The notes: a model not told the origin generated them from the letters alone. DNA of 64,000 nt from Vanessa cardui (GCF_905220365.1 NC_061138.1:12105814-12169813), one strand, 5' to 3'; positions 11,985 to 23,429 are shown, numbered from the stretch's first letter. Translations and numbers: made by a program.

Positions 11985-12200
11985 TTACATAGTATAAAAC
12001 AAACTCATATACATCTGTCTGTCTCTATGTATGCTTAAATTTTTGAAATTATGCAACAGATTTTGATGCGATTTGTTTATATAGATAGAGTGATTCGAGG
12101 GGAAGGTCTTTGTATATAATAAATGGACGATATAGTAATGAAATAGTGATAATTTTAGTAGTGTCTAATGTGATGTCCTAATAGTATTGTACAATACTAT
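11985..12200 (+). mobile_element. Truncated Helitron 5' part
   Basis: It matches the 5' two thirds of the Helitrons at 21025 and 41320: ACATAGTATAAAACAAA, CTATGTATGCTTAAAT and TAGATAGAGTGATTCGA in order. The CTAG terminus is absent. Confidence 0.6.
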
Positions 12201-12274
12201 AGGAAATTATAATTGTTAATTTATTTGATGGTTTGACGTCGTTCAAGCTGGATATTTAGGGATCACCAATTTAC

Positions 12275-12690
12275 CAGATATTCTGCTGCTGTTAAGTATT
12301 TTTATATTCCGCGAGTCGAGATGGCCCAGTGGTTAGAAGGCGTGCATCTTAACCGATGATTGCGGGTTCAAATCCTGGCAAGCACCGCTGTTTCATGTGC
12401 TTAATTTGTCTTTATAATTCATCTCGTGCTCAGCGGTGAAGGAAAACATCGTGAGGAAACCTGCATGTAACAAATTTCATAGAAATTTTGCCACTTGTGC
12501 ATTCCACCAACCCGCATTGGAACAGCGTGGTGGAATGTGTTCCAATCCTTCTCCTCAGAGGGAGAGGAGGCCTTTAGCCCAGCAGTGGGAATTTACAGGC
12601 CGTTGTAGTTGTTGTTATATTTCGGTTTGAAGGGCGAGTGAGCTAGTGTAACCATGGGCAGAAGATAAACAACTTAGAACCCAAGGTTGG
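12275..12690 (+). repeat. Repeat C split by a SINE-A
   Basis: Repeat C sequence at 12275-12312 (ACCAGATATTCT) resumes at 12618 (TTTCGGTTTGAAGGGCGAGT) and ends near 12690. SINE-A fills the gap, flanked by the imperfect duplication TATATTCCG / TATATTTCG. Confidence 0.6.
12313..12617 (+). mobile_element. SINE-A, full length, TTG-tail subfamily
   Basis: It shows the A-box-like ATGGCCCAGTGGTTAG, the B box GGTTCAAATCC, the subfamily-diagnostic GCTCAGCGGTG and GCCTTTAGCCC, and a tail of GTT units. It lies inside repeat C. Confidence 0.9.
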
Positions 12691-12723
12691 TGCTTTTTGA
12701 ATATATATGTAGAAGAATATACA

Positions 12724-12945
12724 ACGACTTCGTGGTTGAGTAGTGTGTACACCGGTTTTCATGGGTTCCCCACTCCTCGATTCCCGGTCAATACAGAAAA
12801 AGTTCATTAGTTTTCTATGTGGTATTGGGTGGGTGTTTGTAGTACTATCGTTGCTTCTGATACAAGTCTTTAGCTACTTACATTGGCATCAGAGTAATGT
12901 TTGTGATGTTGTCCACTATTTATTTACTTATTTATTTATTATAAT
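12724..12945 (+). mobile_element. SINE-B, diverged
   Basis: TGAGTAGTGTGTACACCGGT starts the head and GATTCCCGGTCAAT marks the end of the tRNA-like part. The body has the typical CTTACATTGGCATCAGAGTA and TGTGATGTTGTCCA and runs into a TATTTATTTA tail. Confidence 0.8.
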
Positions 12946-12984
12946 ATGTAAATACATATGTAGCAGATGTTTACTCGCACAGGT

Positions 12985-13075
12985 TCTTACGCGATATTAT
13001 CCTCAAACGAGGAGTTCTACATGATTTATAAACACAAATTAAGCACATCAAAACACTACACTTTTGCCCGGGTTG
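12985..13075 (-). mobile_element. SINE-A fragment
   Basis: Only the middle segment TTATAAACACAAATTAAGCA and a damaged B box (GCCCGGGTTG) remain. Confidence 0.5.
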
Positions 13076-13249
13076 ATCTTGCAATATTTTGTTAAGATTC
13101 ACATATTTTCATATGTTATTACTAACCTAACCATTTGGAGGACTCGGTAAATAAAACACATACTTTTTTAAACAATTCAAAAAGCATACTCGAACAATGT
13201 TTTATTAGATCTTTTATGTATGTATGTTCACCATACGCCTTCATCCATA

Positions 13250-13448
13250 TACGATGCCCCATATGATGCTGTAAGAAATATTAACTAATCCTTAAATCGT
13301 TAATGCGCCACCAACCTTGAGAACTAAGTTTTTATGTCCCGGAACCGGAACACAACAATACTGAGTACTGTGGTTTGGTGTTAAAATAACTAATGAGTGG
13401 GTGGTACCTACCCAGACGGGCTTGCACAAATCCCTACCACCAAGTAAA
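13250..13448 (-). repeat. Repeat C, 3' truncated
   Basis: Minus-strand copy retaining GCGCCACCAACCTTG, GGAACACAACAATACTGAG and the 5' end ACGGGCTTGCACAAATCCC. The stretch 13449-14439 shows nothing convincing. Confidence 0.75.
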
Positions 13449-14439
13449 TTACGACTTATATATAAAACCATTCTGATAAAAAACTTTATTAAATATAGTT
13501 TATATAGATGTTCAACGTTGTGTAACTAATGTAAGTTCAATGCCACATCCAAAACACTCAGTTCTAAGGTTGGACGAGTTTTGCGTGAAACCTTTTTACA
13601 TGATGAAGGAGCTTTCAGCGTTCAGTCCACAATACTGTTACATTAATGCAATATATAATATGCCCACATTATACGTTGGGGTGAAAAATGTCAAACACTA
13701 ACGAATTGTGCTGTATCATCGGCCAAATATAGGGTGTTCTGAAAGGCGTCCATTAGCTTTTTGTGAACTACATTATGTGAGCTCTGAATATTTTGCGTCT
13801 TGTATATAATTACTTTTTTTTTTCCTATAATGTATATTTTTAAATTAACTTTTTATTTTACATTAAGATTTGTTAATGGATGTTTCTACAAACTTTTTAT
13901 TGGTGTGTGTTTCAATTCTATAAAAACTTTTACCAGTGTGTTTGGACCAGTGTACATAAATTACCGAATTCTCAATAAAAATGGATCTTATATTAAAATA
14001 TAAATTCAGTTCTTATAAAAGGCACTTATTACATTTTTAAATCTAATCGTCTAATCGAATACTTATTCGAAAACTTGATTATTGGGTTGATGGAACATTT
14101 CTTGTTTAACGAACATATGGTTACTGGGCAATGAACCTGATGGTAAGTAATCACGAATGTGCATAGACATAAGCGCCGTAAGAAATTGAAGTGATTTCAC
14201 CAATGCTATACTAATTATGGAATATAAGACGTTATATTTTGAATGCCTGACGTTAAACTGGCTCACTTTTATACCATAACTCAATATACATAATATTGCT
14301 ATCTACCATCAAGTAAATACCTCTAATCAAGTAACCATATTGCTCTCGAATAACGGACTACTCGCATACCCAGGGTGCGTTGAAGAATTGCACGATATTT
14401 ATTACAATTTTTTTTTTGTATATACGTCAATGTTAATAG

Positions 14440-14643
14440 TAACAGTCCTCTTCCCTCTTTTAGGAGAATGTAAGGAGTATATTCCATCACGCTGCTCCAA
14501 TGTGATTTGGAGGATTTATATGTGGCAGAATTTTGTTGAAATTAGATACATACATAGGTTTTTTCATGGTGTTTTTCTCCTAAAATACTAATTAAGCACA
14601 TGATAATTCAGTAGTCCTTCTAATCACTGGGCCATCTCGGCTC
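14440..14643 (-). mobile_element. Diverged SINE-A
   Basis: The segments TATTCCATCACGCTGCTCCA, TGGCAGAATTTTGTTGAAAT and CTGGGCCATCTCGG are recognisable. The middle around the B box is deleted. Confidence 0.65.
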
Positions 14644-14984
14644 CTTTCAGTCTTGAATATTTTAAATGTTAAAAGTATCATCGAAATTGGATCAATAAAA
14701 GTATATATAACATATATACGTTTCCATACATACTAAATCAAATATACTTCGTATAACAATAACAATGAATAAGTTGATGTTATATTTATATTACGAATGT
14801 AATTAATTAACTTCATTCATTATATCCGAGTAACAGAGGCCGTCAACGAACGGTCGCCTATTCATCAATATAATAAATGATTCGACCTCATACTTGTCCG
14901 AGGAGGGCTTTTACAGATGTAGAATAAATGGTAACTGGATTAATGCAGAATACATAAATAAAGTTACTGTAATTATGTCTCTGC

Positions 14985-15190
14985 TGCGGTAAAGCCTCTC
15001 TTCCCCTTTGAGGAGGTTTTGGAACCCGCCATTATTCTAATACAAGGATACACATGCAGGAGAATTTAATTGACACATGCATGTGCTCACATGATGTTTG
15101 ACTTGAGCACGAGATGATTTACAAACACAAATTTCATGAATGCTTTACTGCGTTTGTACCCGCCATTTTTTGGTTAAGACACATGCGTTA
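14985..15190 (-). mobile_element. Strongly decayed SINE-A
   Basis: Faint order-preserving matches: AAAGCCTCTCTTCCCCTTTG, GAGCACGAGATGATTTA and GGTTAAGACACATGCG. The flanks 14644-14984 and 15191-15534 hold nothing recognisable. Confidence 0.45.
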
Positions 15191-15534
15191 TATTAATTAC
15201 ATACATTTACGTATTACGTACATTTCAAGCTTTCAAATAATTACACTGTAATATAGCCTGTGTATACCAAAGTTGGACAAAGGAACTTGTTCCACTTCTA
15301 ATTAGAGCGCCTGTTTTTATTCCACAAGTCCATAAGTGGACTTCCACAAAGTCCTATCAACTAGTAATAATATATTCGTGGTATTTGAAGTTAAAACCCT
15401 GGTACATTGAAGAATGTATTGGAAAAACAAAAAACTAAAAAATCAGAAATCCGTGAGGAATTCTAGCACATGTCTTAAAAGACCTGGAACAAAATGAAGA
15501 AAATACTTTTATTCAGTAATTGCACAATTGACAT

Positions 15535-15600
15535 TTTTATCAAAATCAAAGTATTTTTAATTCAAGTACACTTATATCATACGTCTTTTTGAATCAAGAT
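15535..15600 (-). repeat. LINE-D 3' tail fragment
   Basis: A short match to the LINE 3' end: ATCAAAATCAAAGTA, then TTCAAGTACACTT and TTTTTGAATC. Confidence 0.45.
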
Positions 15601-15950
15601 TACGGGGAAAATTGCTTGTGTTATGGGTTTATCTTTCTCTCCGATTCCGATATAAGTATTAAAGATCTATTAAAAACTGTACTTGATAATAATTGACTAT
15701 CTGTTCATATATTGAAAGTACAAGTAGCAGCCGGTAAATGTTCTCATGTTGGAAATATGTAGATATATCTAAAGTAGATAAGTTAATTTGGTTGGCAGAC
15801 GTTTCTAAGAATTGCATTTGGCAGAAATTTCATCATGTATTTAATCCACTCATTCGTCCTAGCAGACGTGAAGAATTACATTCCAACGCTGTATTTACAT
15901 CGTAATATTTCACTCGATAAGGTAAGAAGCGAATATATTGAAAAAAAAGC

Positions 15951-16147
15951 ATGAAACATTTGAAAATGCCTATCCGAGTTATTTATAGCGTGGCGACGTT
16001 CGTTATAATCAACTGTACAATGCTCGCCCCATTGTCGGAATGTACACTATTTTTCAAACAAACCACCGACAATCAATCATTTTCGGTCGATCGGTGGACT
16101 ACAGATACAAGGAAAGCAAGATTGAAAATAAATGAAGCAACGTTTTG
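15951..16147 (+). CDS. Candidate first coding exon, secreted protein
   Basis: An ATG in reasonable context (AAAGCATGA) opens a frame of about 66 codons. The first 30 residues look like a signal peptide: a basic start (MKHLKMPIR), a hydrophobic core (VIYSVATFVIIN) and a small-residue region ending SEC. The rest is polar (SFSVDRWTTDTRKARLK). The frame stops at TGGTAA. If the GGTAAAA there is a donor, the exon ends at 16147. The segment is visibly richer in G and C than its surroundings. No family is recognised. It could also be a chance frame. Confidence 0.35.
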
Positions 16148-16249
16148 GTAAAATATAGAGCTATGATATTATTTTTTCTAGAGGCCTTTGTTAGATCTGC
16201 TTCGTATTTATATTTGCCGTCTAAAGAAATAATTTATTGGAGTTTCAAA

Positions 16250-16455
16250 TGTTGGAAAAGAGTAATGAGGTTGTCGGTTCTTCTCGGTAGAATCTGCATT
16301 CCGATCTGATAGGTTCACTCAATATAGTCTGTAAATGACTTAAATTTATGATGATTATTGATTTTCATTTGACTTATTTATTGATGATTCAAGTTCTGGT
16401 AAAAGCTTACTTGAATAAAGTATATTTTGAGTCTGATTTTGATTTTAATACAATC
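16250..16455 (+). repeat. LINE-D 3' tail copy
   Basis: The copy shows GTTGGAAAAGAGTAA, GGTTCTTCTCGGTAGAATCT, and after a spacer AAGCTTACTTGAATAAAGTA followed by a TTGATTTT tail. Confidence 0.7.
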
Positions 16456-16817
16456 TGTTTCATAAATCTTTTCTCTACTTTAAACGATTTATTCAAAGCG
16501 AGTATAACCTTGGAAGAAAATATCGGAAAATCTCGGATATTCCTTCAAAGTTTTCCAATTATGTAATTACGTTCTATATATTTGTTTGAATATTATAGAG
16601 ACCCATTAATGTCATCAACGTCTTTTTATTATTTTGTTAATTTATTCATACTAAATAATCGCATCAATAATTTTTAATGAATAGTATGTCTGGTTAGTTT
16701 TATCTTATTCCTGATTACAATTAAGTCTTTTGCAATACTAGCAAAACAAATGATACTACAAATAAATAATTAAAAAAAACTAATACTTAATAAATTTCAT
16801 GCTGAAAATCAGCGTCA

Positions 16818-16850
<33 letters not shown>

Positions 16851-17117
16851 CCCCCTGTGTATTTTTAATTTCCACCTGATGGTCTGCCTTCTTAGTCCTT
16901 TGTTTCCACTTCGCTCTTTTTGACGTATTATTTTTTGTACGTAATTAGACTATACATAATAATCTAGATTCATATCAGTCTAAAAATTCATATGCTCCTA
17001 TTCAAAAATTTAATCAGCGTGAGTATTTTTACCATTACTAATTGTATGTATTATATATTAAATGGAAGCATATGATAATGAGCGTTTTAATAAAATATTA
17101 TCTAATTTGTAACTACA
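16456..17117. repeat. AT-rich stretch with a CT microsatellite
   Basis: A run of about 14 CT units lies at 16823-16850 and ends in six C. The rest of the stretch shows nothing. Confidence 0.7.
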
Positions 17118-17240
17118 GGCATCCAATCCAATCCATCAGCCCATTTCCGTCCACAGCTGGACATAGGCTTCTTCAATTGCACGCCACTGAGATCGTTCTT
17201 GGGCTACTCGCATCCAGGCATAAGAGACATCAAATCTTAA
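17118..17240 (-). pseudogene. RTE-clade LINE, C-terminal ORF remnant
   Basis: The minus strand translates to a frame containing RVAQERSQWRAIEEAYVQLW and a stop two residues after TEMG. I recognise this as the very C-terminus of RTE-like reverse transcriptase ORFs (consensus-like W+ALEEAYVQQWTEMG). The 5' part is missing and the flanks are unrelated. Confidence 0.75.
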
Positions 17241-17794
17241 TAATTGTAACTCTTTAAAATTTAAACTTTTCAATTAATTCTATTGAAATCTTCCAAAACA
17301 CAGACAAAGCGACGGGAGGTAATTAATACACGGTACCCCACCCCATTCCTGTTTACCAATAAATTTAATTTTCCAATATTTTTGTTTATTTTTATAAAAT
17401 ATATGATTACAAAAACGTTTTCTCGAGAAAATGGTTCACTTTTTACAATATTACCCTCGAAATTTTTATAAATAATGAACGAAGCACTGCCTTCGAAGTT
17501 CGTAAGAAATATTGGGCAATAATTTTGATATACCGCGCCGACATACATATGGTAAATGCTGGTACAGCCTCGGAAGTAATAAATTTTGAAAATTGACATT
17601 TAGAAATTATTGATTTGAAATAATTAATTATCGTGAAGAGATGGATCAGCGATGTTTCAGATAATGATCGAAGACTGCGATTACAAACCCCCAAGGATGT
17701 GATTGCGAATATATTGATATACCTGAATTAAATGATATATATATATTACTTAACCAGGTTTTTATAAGAAATTTTGACCTTCATTTTTGATAGA
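17241..17794. other. Unassigned sequence
   Basis: Overlapping open frames on both strands here (up to 109 codons, minus) are AT-rich and have no recognisable motif. I take them as chance frames. Confidence 0.4.
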
Positions 17795-17905
17795 AGAGTA
17801 ACTACTGAGTTTGTTTCCGGTTGTTCTCTGAAGAATCTGCTTTCTGATCCGGTGGTAGCCTAAAAGCCTACTTGAATAACGTATCTTTTGATGTTGTACT
17901 GACTT
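17795..17905 (+). repeat. LINE-D 3' tail fragment
   Basis: GAGTAACTACTGAGTTTG, then CCGGTGGTAGCC and AGCCTACTTGAATAACGTAT in the expected order. Confidence 0.65.
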
Positions 17906-18309
17906 GTAGAACCAGCAAGAAAAACAGTCGTTCTTTTGTTTTTAATTAAAAAAAAAAAAGATAATAATTAACACTTAGGTTTAAACATCTTATAATGGAT
18001 ATAGTCACAAATTTCAATTTGATATTTTTTTATTATCAGACTAATGTCCTTAATTTTTAAAGAATATTAATATGAGCTTTAAACGTATTTATTTTGAATG
18101 ATAAATATAATAAAGTCATACGTAAACTTTAAAAATTAAAATTACTATTACGTGAGATTTGAGTTATTTTAAGCTAATTTAATAGTAGCATTCAAAATAG
18201 TTTAATAGGTGCTTGATTCTAATTAATTTTGTGTTCAAATTTCGTAGCGACTCAAATATTAATTAGGTGTGCTTTCAGATATATAGGTCAATTCACTTAA
18301 TAGTTTTAA

Positions 18310-18440
18310 TCTGATACAACCCAGTGGTTAGAACACGTATCGTAAACGATTACGATTGAAGTCAAGAATCAATAAATTTTTAAGTGCGTAATCATTGTTT
18401 ATAATATAACTCTTGTTTGGAGAAAAACGACTTAAGTGAC
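18310..18440 (+). mobile_element. Decayed SINE-A head
   Basis: CCCAGTGGTTAGAACACGTA and TTGTTTATAATATAACTC remain. The B box is lost. The stretch 18441-19440 has no recognisable feature. Confidence 0.45.
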
Positions 18441-19454
18441 CTGTATGGGTTGTATGAAACTATGACATATTATGTAATTGAATAATACTTTTCCGTATTT
18501 ATTGTTTTTAATATCTAACCAGTCTTAATAGCATTTGTATTTGATAAGTGGGACCAATTATAGAGCCCAATTACTTATGCTAATTGTTTCGAATGTGAGG
18601 TTGCCACTATAAAAAAAATCTATAAATATATTTTACTTTAAAATAATATGTCGATATCGTATTTAAAAAATAAATACATGTCAGGCTAAAATCGCTACGT
18701 TTTATTAATGGAAGAAAGAGATAGCATTATAAATTTATATTGGAAGAACATGTGGAATGTGTTTTATCTTACTTAATGGCTCCCAATAGAGTGGAAATCT
18801 GTATCTGTCTATCCATGAACATTGAGGCAAACGAAACTTGGACCTTTTACATTTTTATCTTGACTATACAAAATTAAAAAAAAAAAGAAATTCTAAAACC
18901 GAATACTTAATTTTATTCCTAATTCAAGTACGTTTGAATTCGTCACCAGTCTGTGTATTTTCTTTTATAGACAGGGGAGGTCCTAACTCATCATATAAAT
19001 GTATGAACAATAAGGCTGCCATTTGCATGTTACTTTTAATTGAAAAATTTGTTACCTTTTGGTTTTCATTGCTATATCGTTGCCTTGTAAGTAAAAATTT
19101 TATAAAATGCTAAACTCACATTAATATCATTAAATTACCTTTTGCCTGACTTAAAATGTTGATCAAATACACTTTTGACCAGTAAACGATCCGTTGAACT
19201 GTTATCTATGATTCTTATGGTTAGACGACAATTTTTGACTATTTTAAATAACGACAGCGTGATTTAAAGATCTACTTATTAACAACAAAATAAAAAACAA
19301 AATAACTATTTCAAAAAAATAAATATATACACTTACATTAAATTGATTACGTCTGAAGGTCCACCGATATAAATGATACAATTTTAAGTAATGTTCAAAG
19401 TTTACAGTTATTTATAATTTTATATCGTATTATTTTTAATTATAAGGAATGTGT

Positions 19455-19680
19455 CAAGTCCTACTCAGCCGAGATAATAAGTCCACGCGAGAGCTCCGTA
19501 ATATTATCGCCCTAAGGGTATCTCCTGAGATAGCGAATAGCTTAGGACGTCGGAAAGGAGGATACGTAAGCCGGAGACCTCGTTTCCGCCAGCGGAGACG
19601 GTGTAAGTGAGGTGTACGTATCAGTCACCCCCTGTTAAGTGAGCGTGTGTGAGTGAGGCTGCTCCGAGTTGTGACACATT
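19455..19680. other. GC-rich block of unknown nature
   Basis: An island visibly richer in GC and CpG than the flanking AT-rich sequence, with motifs such as GAGATAGCGAATAGCTTAGG and GGAGACCTCGTTTCCGCCAG. No long open frame crosses it. It might be a retroelement UTR or LTR piece, or a regulatory region. Confidence 0.3.
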
Positions 19681-19867
19681 GTTTTGAACTATATATAATA
19701 ATTTTAGAACATCTTACTTGCGCGATTTAGAAATTCAGAGACGCGATTTATTTACGACAATTAGCGTAACGTACTTGGTACTGAAAATATACAAAACTGT
19801 CTGTAATTTGCTATGTTAAATTATTTGTTAAATTTGGAGTAATGTTAAGAAAGAAAAGTTTCGGTTT

Positions 19868-20085
19868 GGCTAGGTACCACCCACTCATTAACTATTCTAC
19901 CCCCGAACAACAGAACTCAGTATTGTTGTGTTCCAGTTTGAAGGGTGATGATGTAGTGTAACAACAGGTATAAGGGACAAAACATCTTAATTCCCAAGGT
20001 TGGTGGTGCATTGGCGCATATAAGGAATGGGTAATATTTCTTAAATCGTCCTTTTTTATGGGCAGTGGTGACCATTGTGCTCATC
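19868..20085 (+). repeat. Repeat C, nearly complete
   Basis: Begins at GCTAGGTACCACCCACTC and continues through AGTATTGTTGTGTTCCAG and CCCAAGGTTGGTGGTGCATT to TGGGCAGTGGTGACCA. It lacks the A-rich end. Confidence 0.8.
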
Positions 20086-20193
20086 ATCCAATATATATGA
20101 TAGTGATGATGACCATGTCGGTACCAGTCACAGCGGTCAATCTTGTCGCAGGCTAACCAACTACGTAGGATATATTATTGCGCACAATGGGCG

Positions 20194-20520
20194 CTCAAAA
20201 TCAAAAAATCAAAATCAAAATATACTTTATTCAAGTGGGCTTTATCAAGCACTTTTGAATCGTCATATAATAATTAAGTGAAGCTACCACCGGTTCGGAA
20301 AGTAGATTCTACCGAAAAGATCCAGCAAGAAACTCAGTAGTTACTCTTTTTCAACATTTAAAAAAAGTACAGTCATGTTAGTTAATAGAATTATTTCAAT
20401 TAATATATCCTGCCTGGAAGTCAACAGGTATTAATTCTACGCTTTTTTATCATCTACAATATCTTGTATCGAATAATACGCCTTTTTTACCAATGTATTT
20501 TTTATAAACGATTTGATTTG
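20194..20520 (-). mobile_element. LINE-D, 5'-truncated tail copy
   Basis: This matches the 3' UTR and last codons of the LINE at 3866 closely over about 320 bp, including CTGCCTGGAAGTCAACAGGT. The A/T-rich TCAAAA-repeat tail is on the left. Close similarity suggests recent activity of the same family. Confidence 0.85.
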
Positions 20521-21024
20521 CAAATACAGTGGTACTCTTTATTCTATCATTCTTATAACCTATTGTGATGGAAAATCCATCGACCAGGATGAGTTCAGAC
20601 TTATGACCAATGACTTTACGGTCTAATTCACGCCTCAGATTTTCACTGAAAAATATTCAACCAAAAAATCCCACCAGTTTGAACCCAGTACTTCGAGATT
20701 TGTAGGCTAATCAATCCACGAGATCAACAAAGTATCAATAAAACTATATTTAAACACATCATATATATATTGAGAGTTATATTGTGTAGTAAAACTCTAC
20801 GTAGTTTTATTTCCCCATTTCTCCAGCACTTGTAATTTAAGGTTACGGCCGCAATGCGAATTAAACCGCACGATTTTTCTTTTCACGCCTTAAATCCGCA
20901 CTAAACTGCGTCCAGTTTGTAGCAAACCGCAGCCTTATCTAGAGAGAAATGGAAACGTGGAAACGGCCTTAAACCTCTTGTCTAAAACAATGCTTTTGTT
21001 TAGTAATCGTCACGAATTAATGAA
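20521..21024. other. Unassigned sequence
   Basis: No recognisable repeat or frame. A modestly GC-rich patch lies at 20840-20960. Confidence 0.4.
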
Positions 21025-21252
21025 TCATTAAATGGTATAAAACAAAGTCCCTTATCACTGTCTGTCCCTATGTTTGAAAAACCCTTTCAAATTAAACAAC
21101 TGATTTTGATGCGGTTTTTTTAATAGATAGAGTGATTCAAGAGGAGGTTTTTTGTATTTAAAATATGGTCAATACAGTAAAGAAACAAGAAAAAATCTGT
21201 AGTATATTTAGTATCAGCATTAGACACGTGTAAAGCTGAACCTGGTCGCTAG
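21025..21252 (+). mobile_element. Non-autonomous Helitron
   Basis: It starts TC after an A (21024) and ends GGTCGCTAG before a T (21253), the Helitron A/T insertion signature. The interior shares GGTATAAAACAAAGTCC and TAGATAGAGTGATTCAAGAG with the copies at 26265, 38135 and 41320. Confidence 0.8.
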
Positions 21253-21361
21253 TAAATAATAAAACCAATGAGTATACAGACATATGTTTGTTTAGACTTT
21301 ATTAATATGTTTTTATGCACAAAAGCTAAGCATTATTGCCATCTATATTAACCCCAAAACA

Positions 21362-21667
21362 AAAGTAAAAAAAGTAACAGCCTGTAAATTACCCACTGCT
21401 AGGCTAAGGCCTCCTCTTCCATGAAGGAGAGGGTTTGGAACATATTCCACCACGCTGTTCCAATACGGGTTGGTGGAATGCACATTGTAGAATTTCGATG
21501 AAATTAGACACATGCAGGTTTCCTCACGATGTTTTCTTTCGCCGAGCACGAGTTGAATTAATAACACAAATTAAGGACATATTATATAGTGGTGCTTGCC
21601 TGGGTTTGAACCCGAAATCATCGATTAAGATGCACGCGTTCTAACCACTAGGCCATCTCAGCTCTAT
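21362..21667 (-). mobile_element. SINE-A with 10-bp target duplication
   Basis: A full-length copy, flanked by CCCCAAAACA at 21352-21361 and 21668-21677. Tail of AAAGTAA type. The head reads CTAGGCCATCTCAGCTC on the plus strand. Confidence 0.9.
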
Positions 21668-21838
21668 CCCCAAAACATATATTAAAATTTGTATGTGCAA
21701 AATTTAAGTGAAATTATTAAATTTAAGCAGTTACATAAAAGAATTCCTATAAAACTTTTTTGTTTTTATACTTACCTAAAAACCGCAAAATTTGTAGTTA
21801 ACAATACAACAATAATAAAACAATACACGATTTTCGTG

Positions 21839-21915
21839 ATGGACGAGCTAATCACATCCCTACAAGTTTGTTCGGAAACCTTGGTCCGCGGAAACGGGCC
21901 GGAAATGGCCCCAAC
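21839..21915 (+). CDS. Candidate first coding exon with GTGAGT donor
   Basis: ATG at 21839 opens a 25-codon segment (MDELITSLQVCSETLVRG, then NGPEMAP) that ends two bases into a codon at a consensus splice donor GTGAGT (21916-21921). The frame would stop at TGA if unspliced. The exon is markedly richer in GC than the AT-rich flanks and its residue mix looks like a real protein N-terminus. The next exon must start with one base of phase and was not located, so the gene probably continues to the right with a long intron. I do not recognise the protein. Confidence 0.5.
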
Positions 21916-22221
21916 GTGAGTCTCGTTTTGCGCGTTGAATGTAAAAAAAATCCGATTAATATAAATGTTGTTCGTGAAACAAAAAACATGACAAACAATA
22001 CTAAGGTAAAATTTTGTATCAAGTAAATTCGTCTTTTTAATAAAAAACAGAAAAACTTTTTTCTGTTGTTTCAGTCAATTTAGTACAAGTCAGTCTAGTA
22101 CAACTGTAGCGAGTATTTATTGTACAGTTGTTTCAAATTAATTTTATCAACAAGCGTGAAAATATTATATGTGAACAAGAGCTTGTACTATTTTGTTGTA
22201 ATTCTATAAGACGGAAGTCCG

Positions 22222-22410
22222 GGAGTCGAGATGGACCGGTGGTCAGAACGCGTGCATTTTAACAGATGATTACGGGTTAAAACCTAAAAAAGCACCACTC
22301 AATTTTCATGTGCTTAATTTGTTCCTTACTTCTCCTACATAGCGGATAAGGAAAACATATTAACGAGATCTGCATGTGTCTAATTTCAACGAAATTTTGC
22401 CACATGTGTA
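22222..22410 (+). mobile_element. SINE-A, 3' truncated
   Basis: The head GAGTCGAGATGGACCGGTGG and TTTTCATGTGCTTAATTTG are clear. The B box has mutated to GGTTAAAACC. It breaks off after GCCACATGTG. Confidence 0.75.
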
Positions 22411-22561
22411 TCGTAGAGCATGCCTATATAGCTCAGAGGAGAGGCACCGTACTTTAGGTGTAGAGGTGGTTGACCTTAGGTGTTGACCTATGTTCTTTCC
22501 TGTAGTCCTGATAATGTGTACGCAAAATTCAACAATGTTTCTTCAGACAAACGCTACCTGA

Positions 22562-22687
22562 AGGTATTATTAATTTCGGGATATTTACCATGTTTTTTTC
22601 TGTTCGGTTCGATAATTTCGAAATATCGATATCGAAATGAATAATACCTTTAGTAATAAAAATAACCATGTTAATTTAAAATCTTAT
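22562..22687. mobile_element. 126-bp foldback-like insertion
   Basis: It is bounded by a perfect 13-bp direct repeat AAACGCTACCTGA (22549-22561 and 22688-22700). The left end AGGTATTATT is inverted at 22640-22649. The left part TTCGGGATATTTACCATG and the right part CCATGTTAATTTAAAA also occur in the foldback at 55382. Confidence 0.6.
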
Positions 22688-22921
22688 AAACGCTACCTGA
22701 TTAGTTAAGATGTGCAAGCGTAACAAACAAATGAATAAACACATTACATATATAATATTTGGAGTTGTTTATTTGAAAGAGCAAAAATTCAACGCTTGTA
22801 TTGTTACCATACCTTTGATCTCTTAAACGGTGTCATGCAACTCATGTATTGAGAAGGTCACACCATGCCTAAGTCAGCCTCGCTTAGTGAGAGAAACGTA
22901 GGGCAGAATGAAATTGTATTA

Positions 22922-23429
22922 AGGTCTGTTCACATTGAAGTATCTTATAATGCGATTATAACACGCGGTATAATATTTTATTTGGCCGTATCGTTTGAAA
23001 TTTTCTGGGGTAACGAAAAGTATAGCTTAAAAGCGTTATAATTTTTGTTTGACTATATAATTTATGTTCGAAAGATAGGTTAGGTAAATGAGGAACTCAA
23101 GAAAGTTAAACTTATGTAGAAAATTTAAACTTAGAACTCTTAAAACGTTATAGCAATGGTTAGTACATATGTATAATTTTAAGAAATGAAGATTTGCGTT
23201 TATACGCCGATGTTTCGCGTACTGACCATTTATTTAATGCATTTATGAATAAGGTTATGATTATCGAGTGAAGAGATAAATGTAAACCGAAATATATATA
23301 TTTAAATTTAGCTACGTTTTATGTATGCTAGAACTACACAATGCAACTAGATCCAATAAGCATTATGATACATACAATTATTATATTTTTAAAATTGAAA
23401 TAACAGTAGAGAACGTACTTAAAAAAGTA

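Noticed and set aside
17270..17694. Overlapping open frames of up to 109 codons on both strands
   Set aside because: AT-rich composition, mutually overlapping, no motif.
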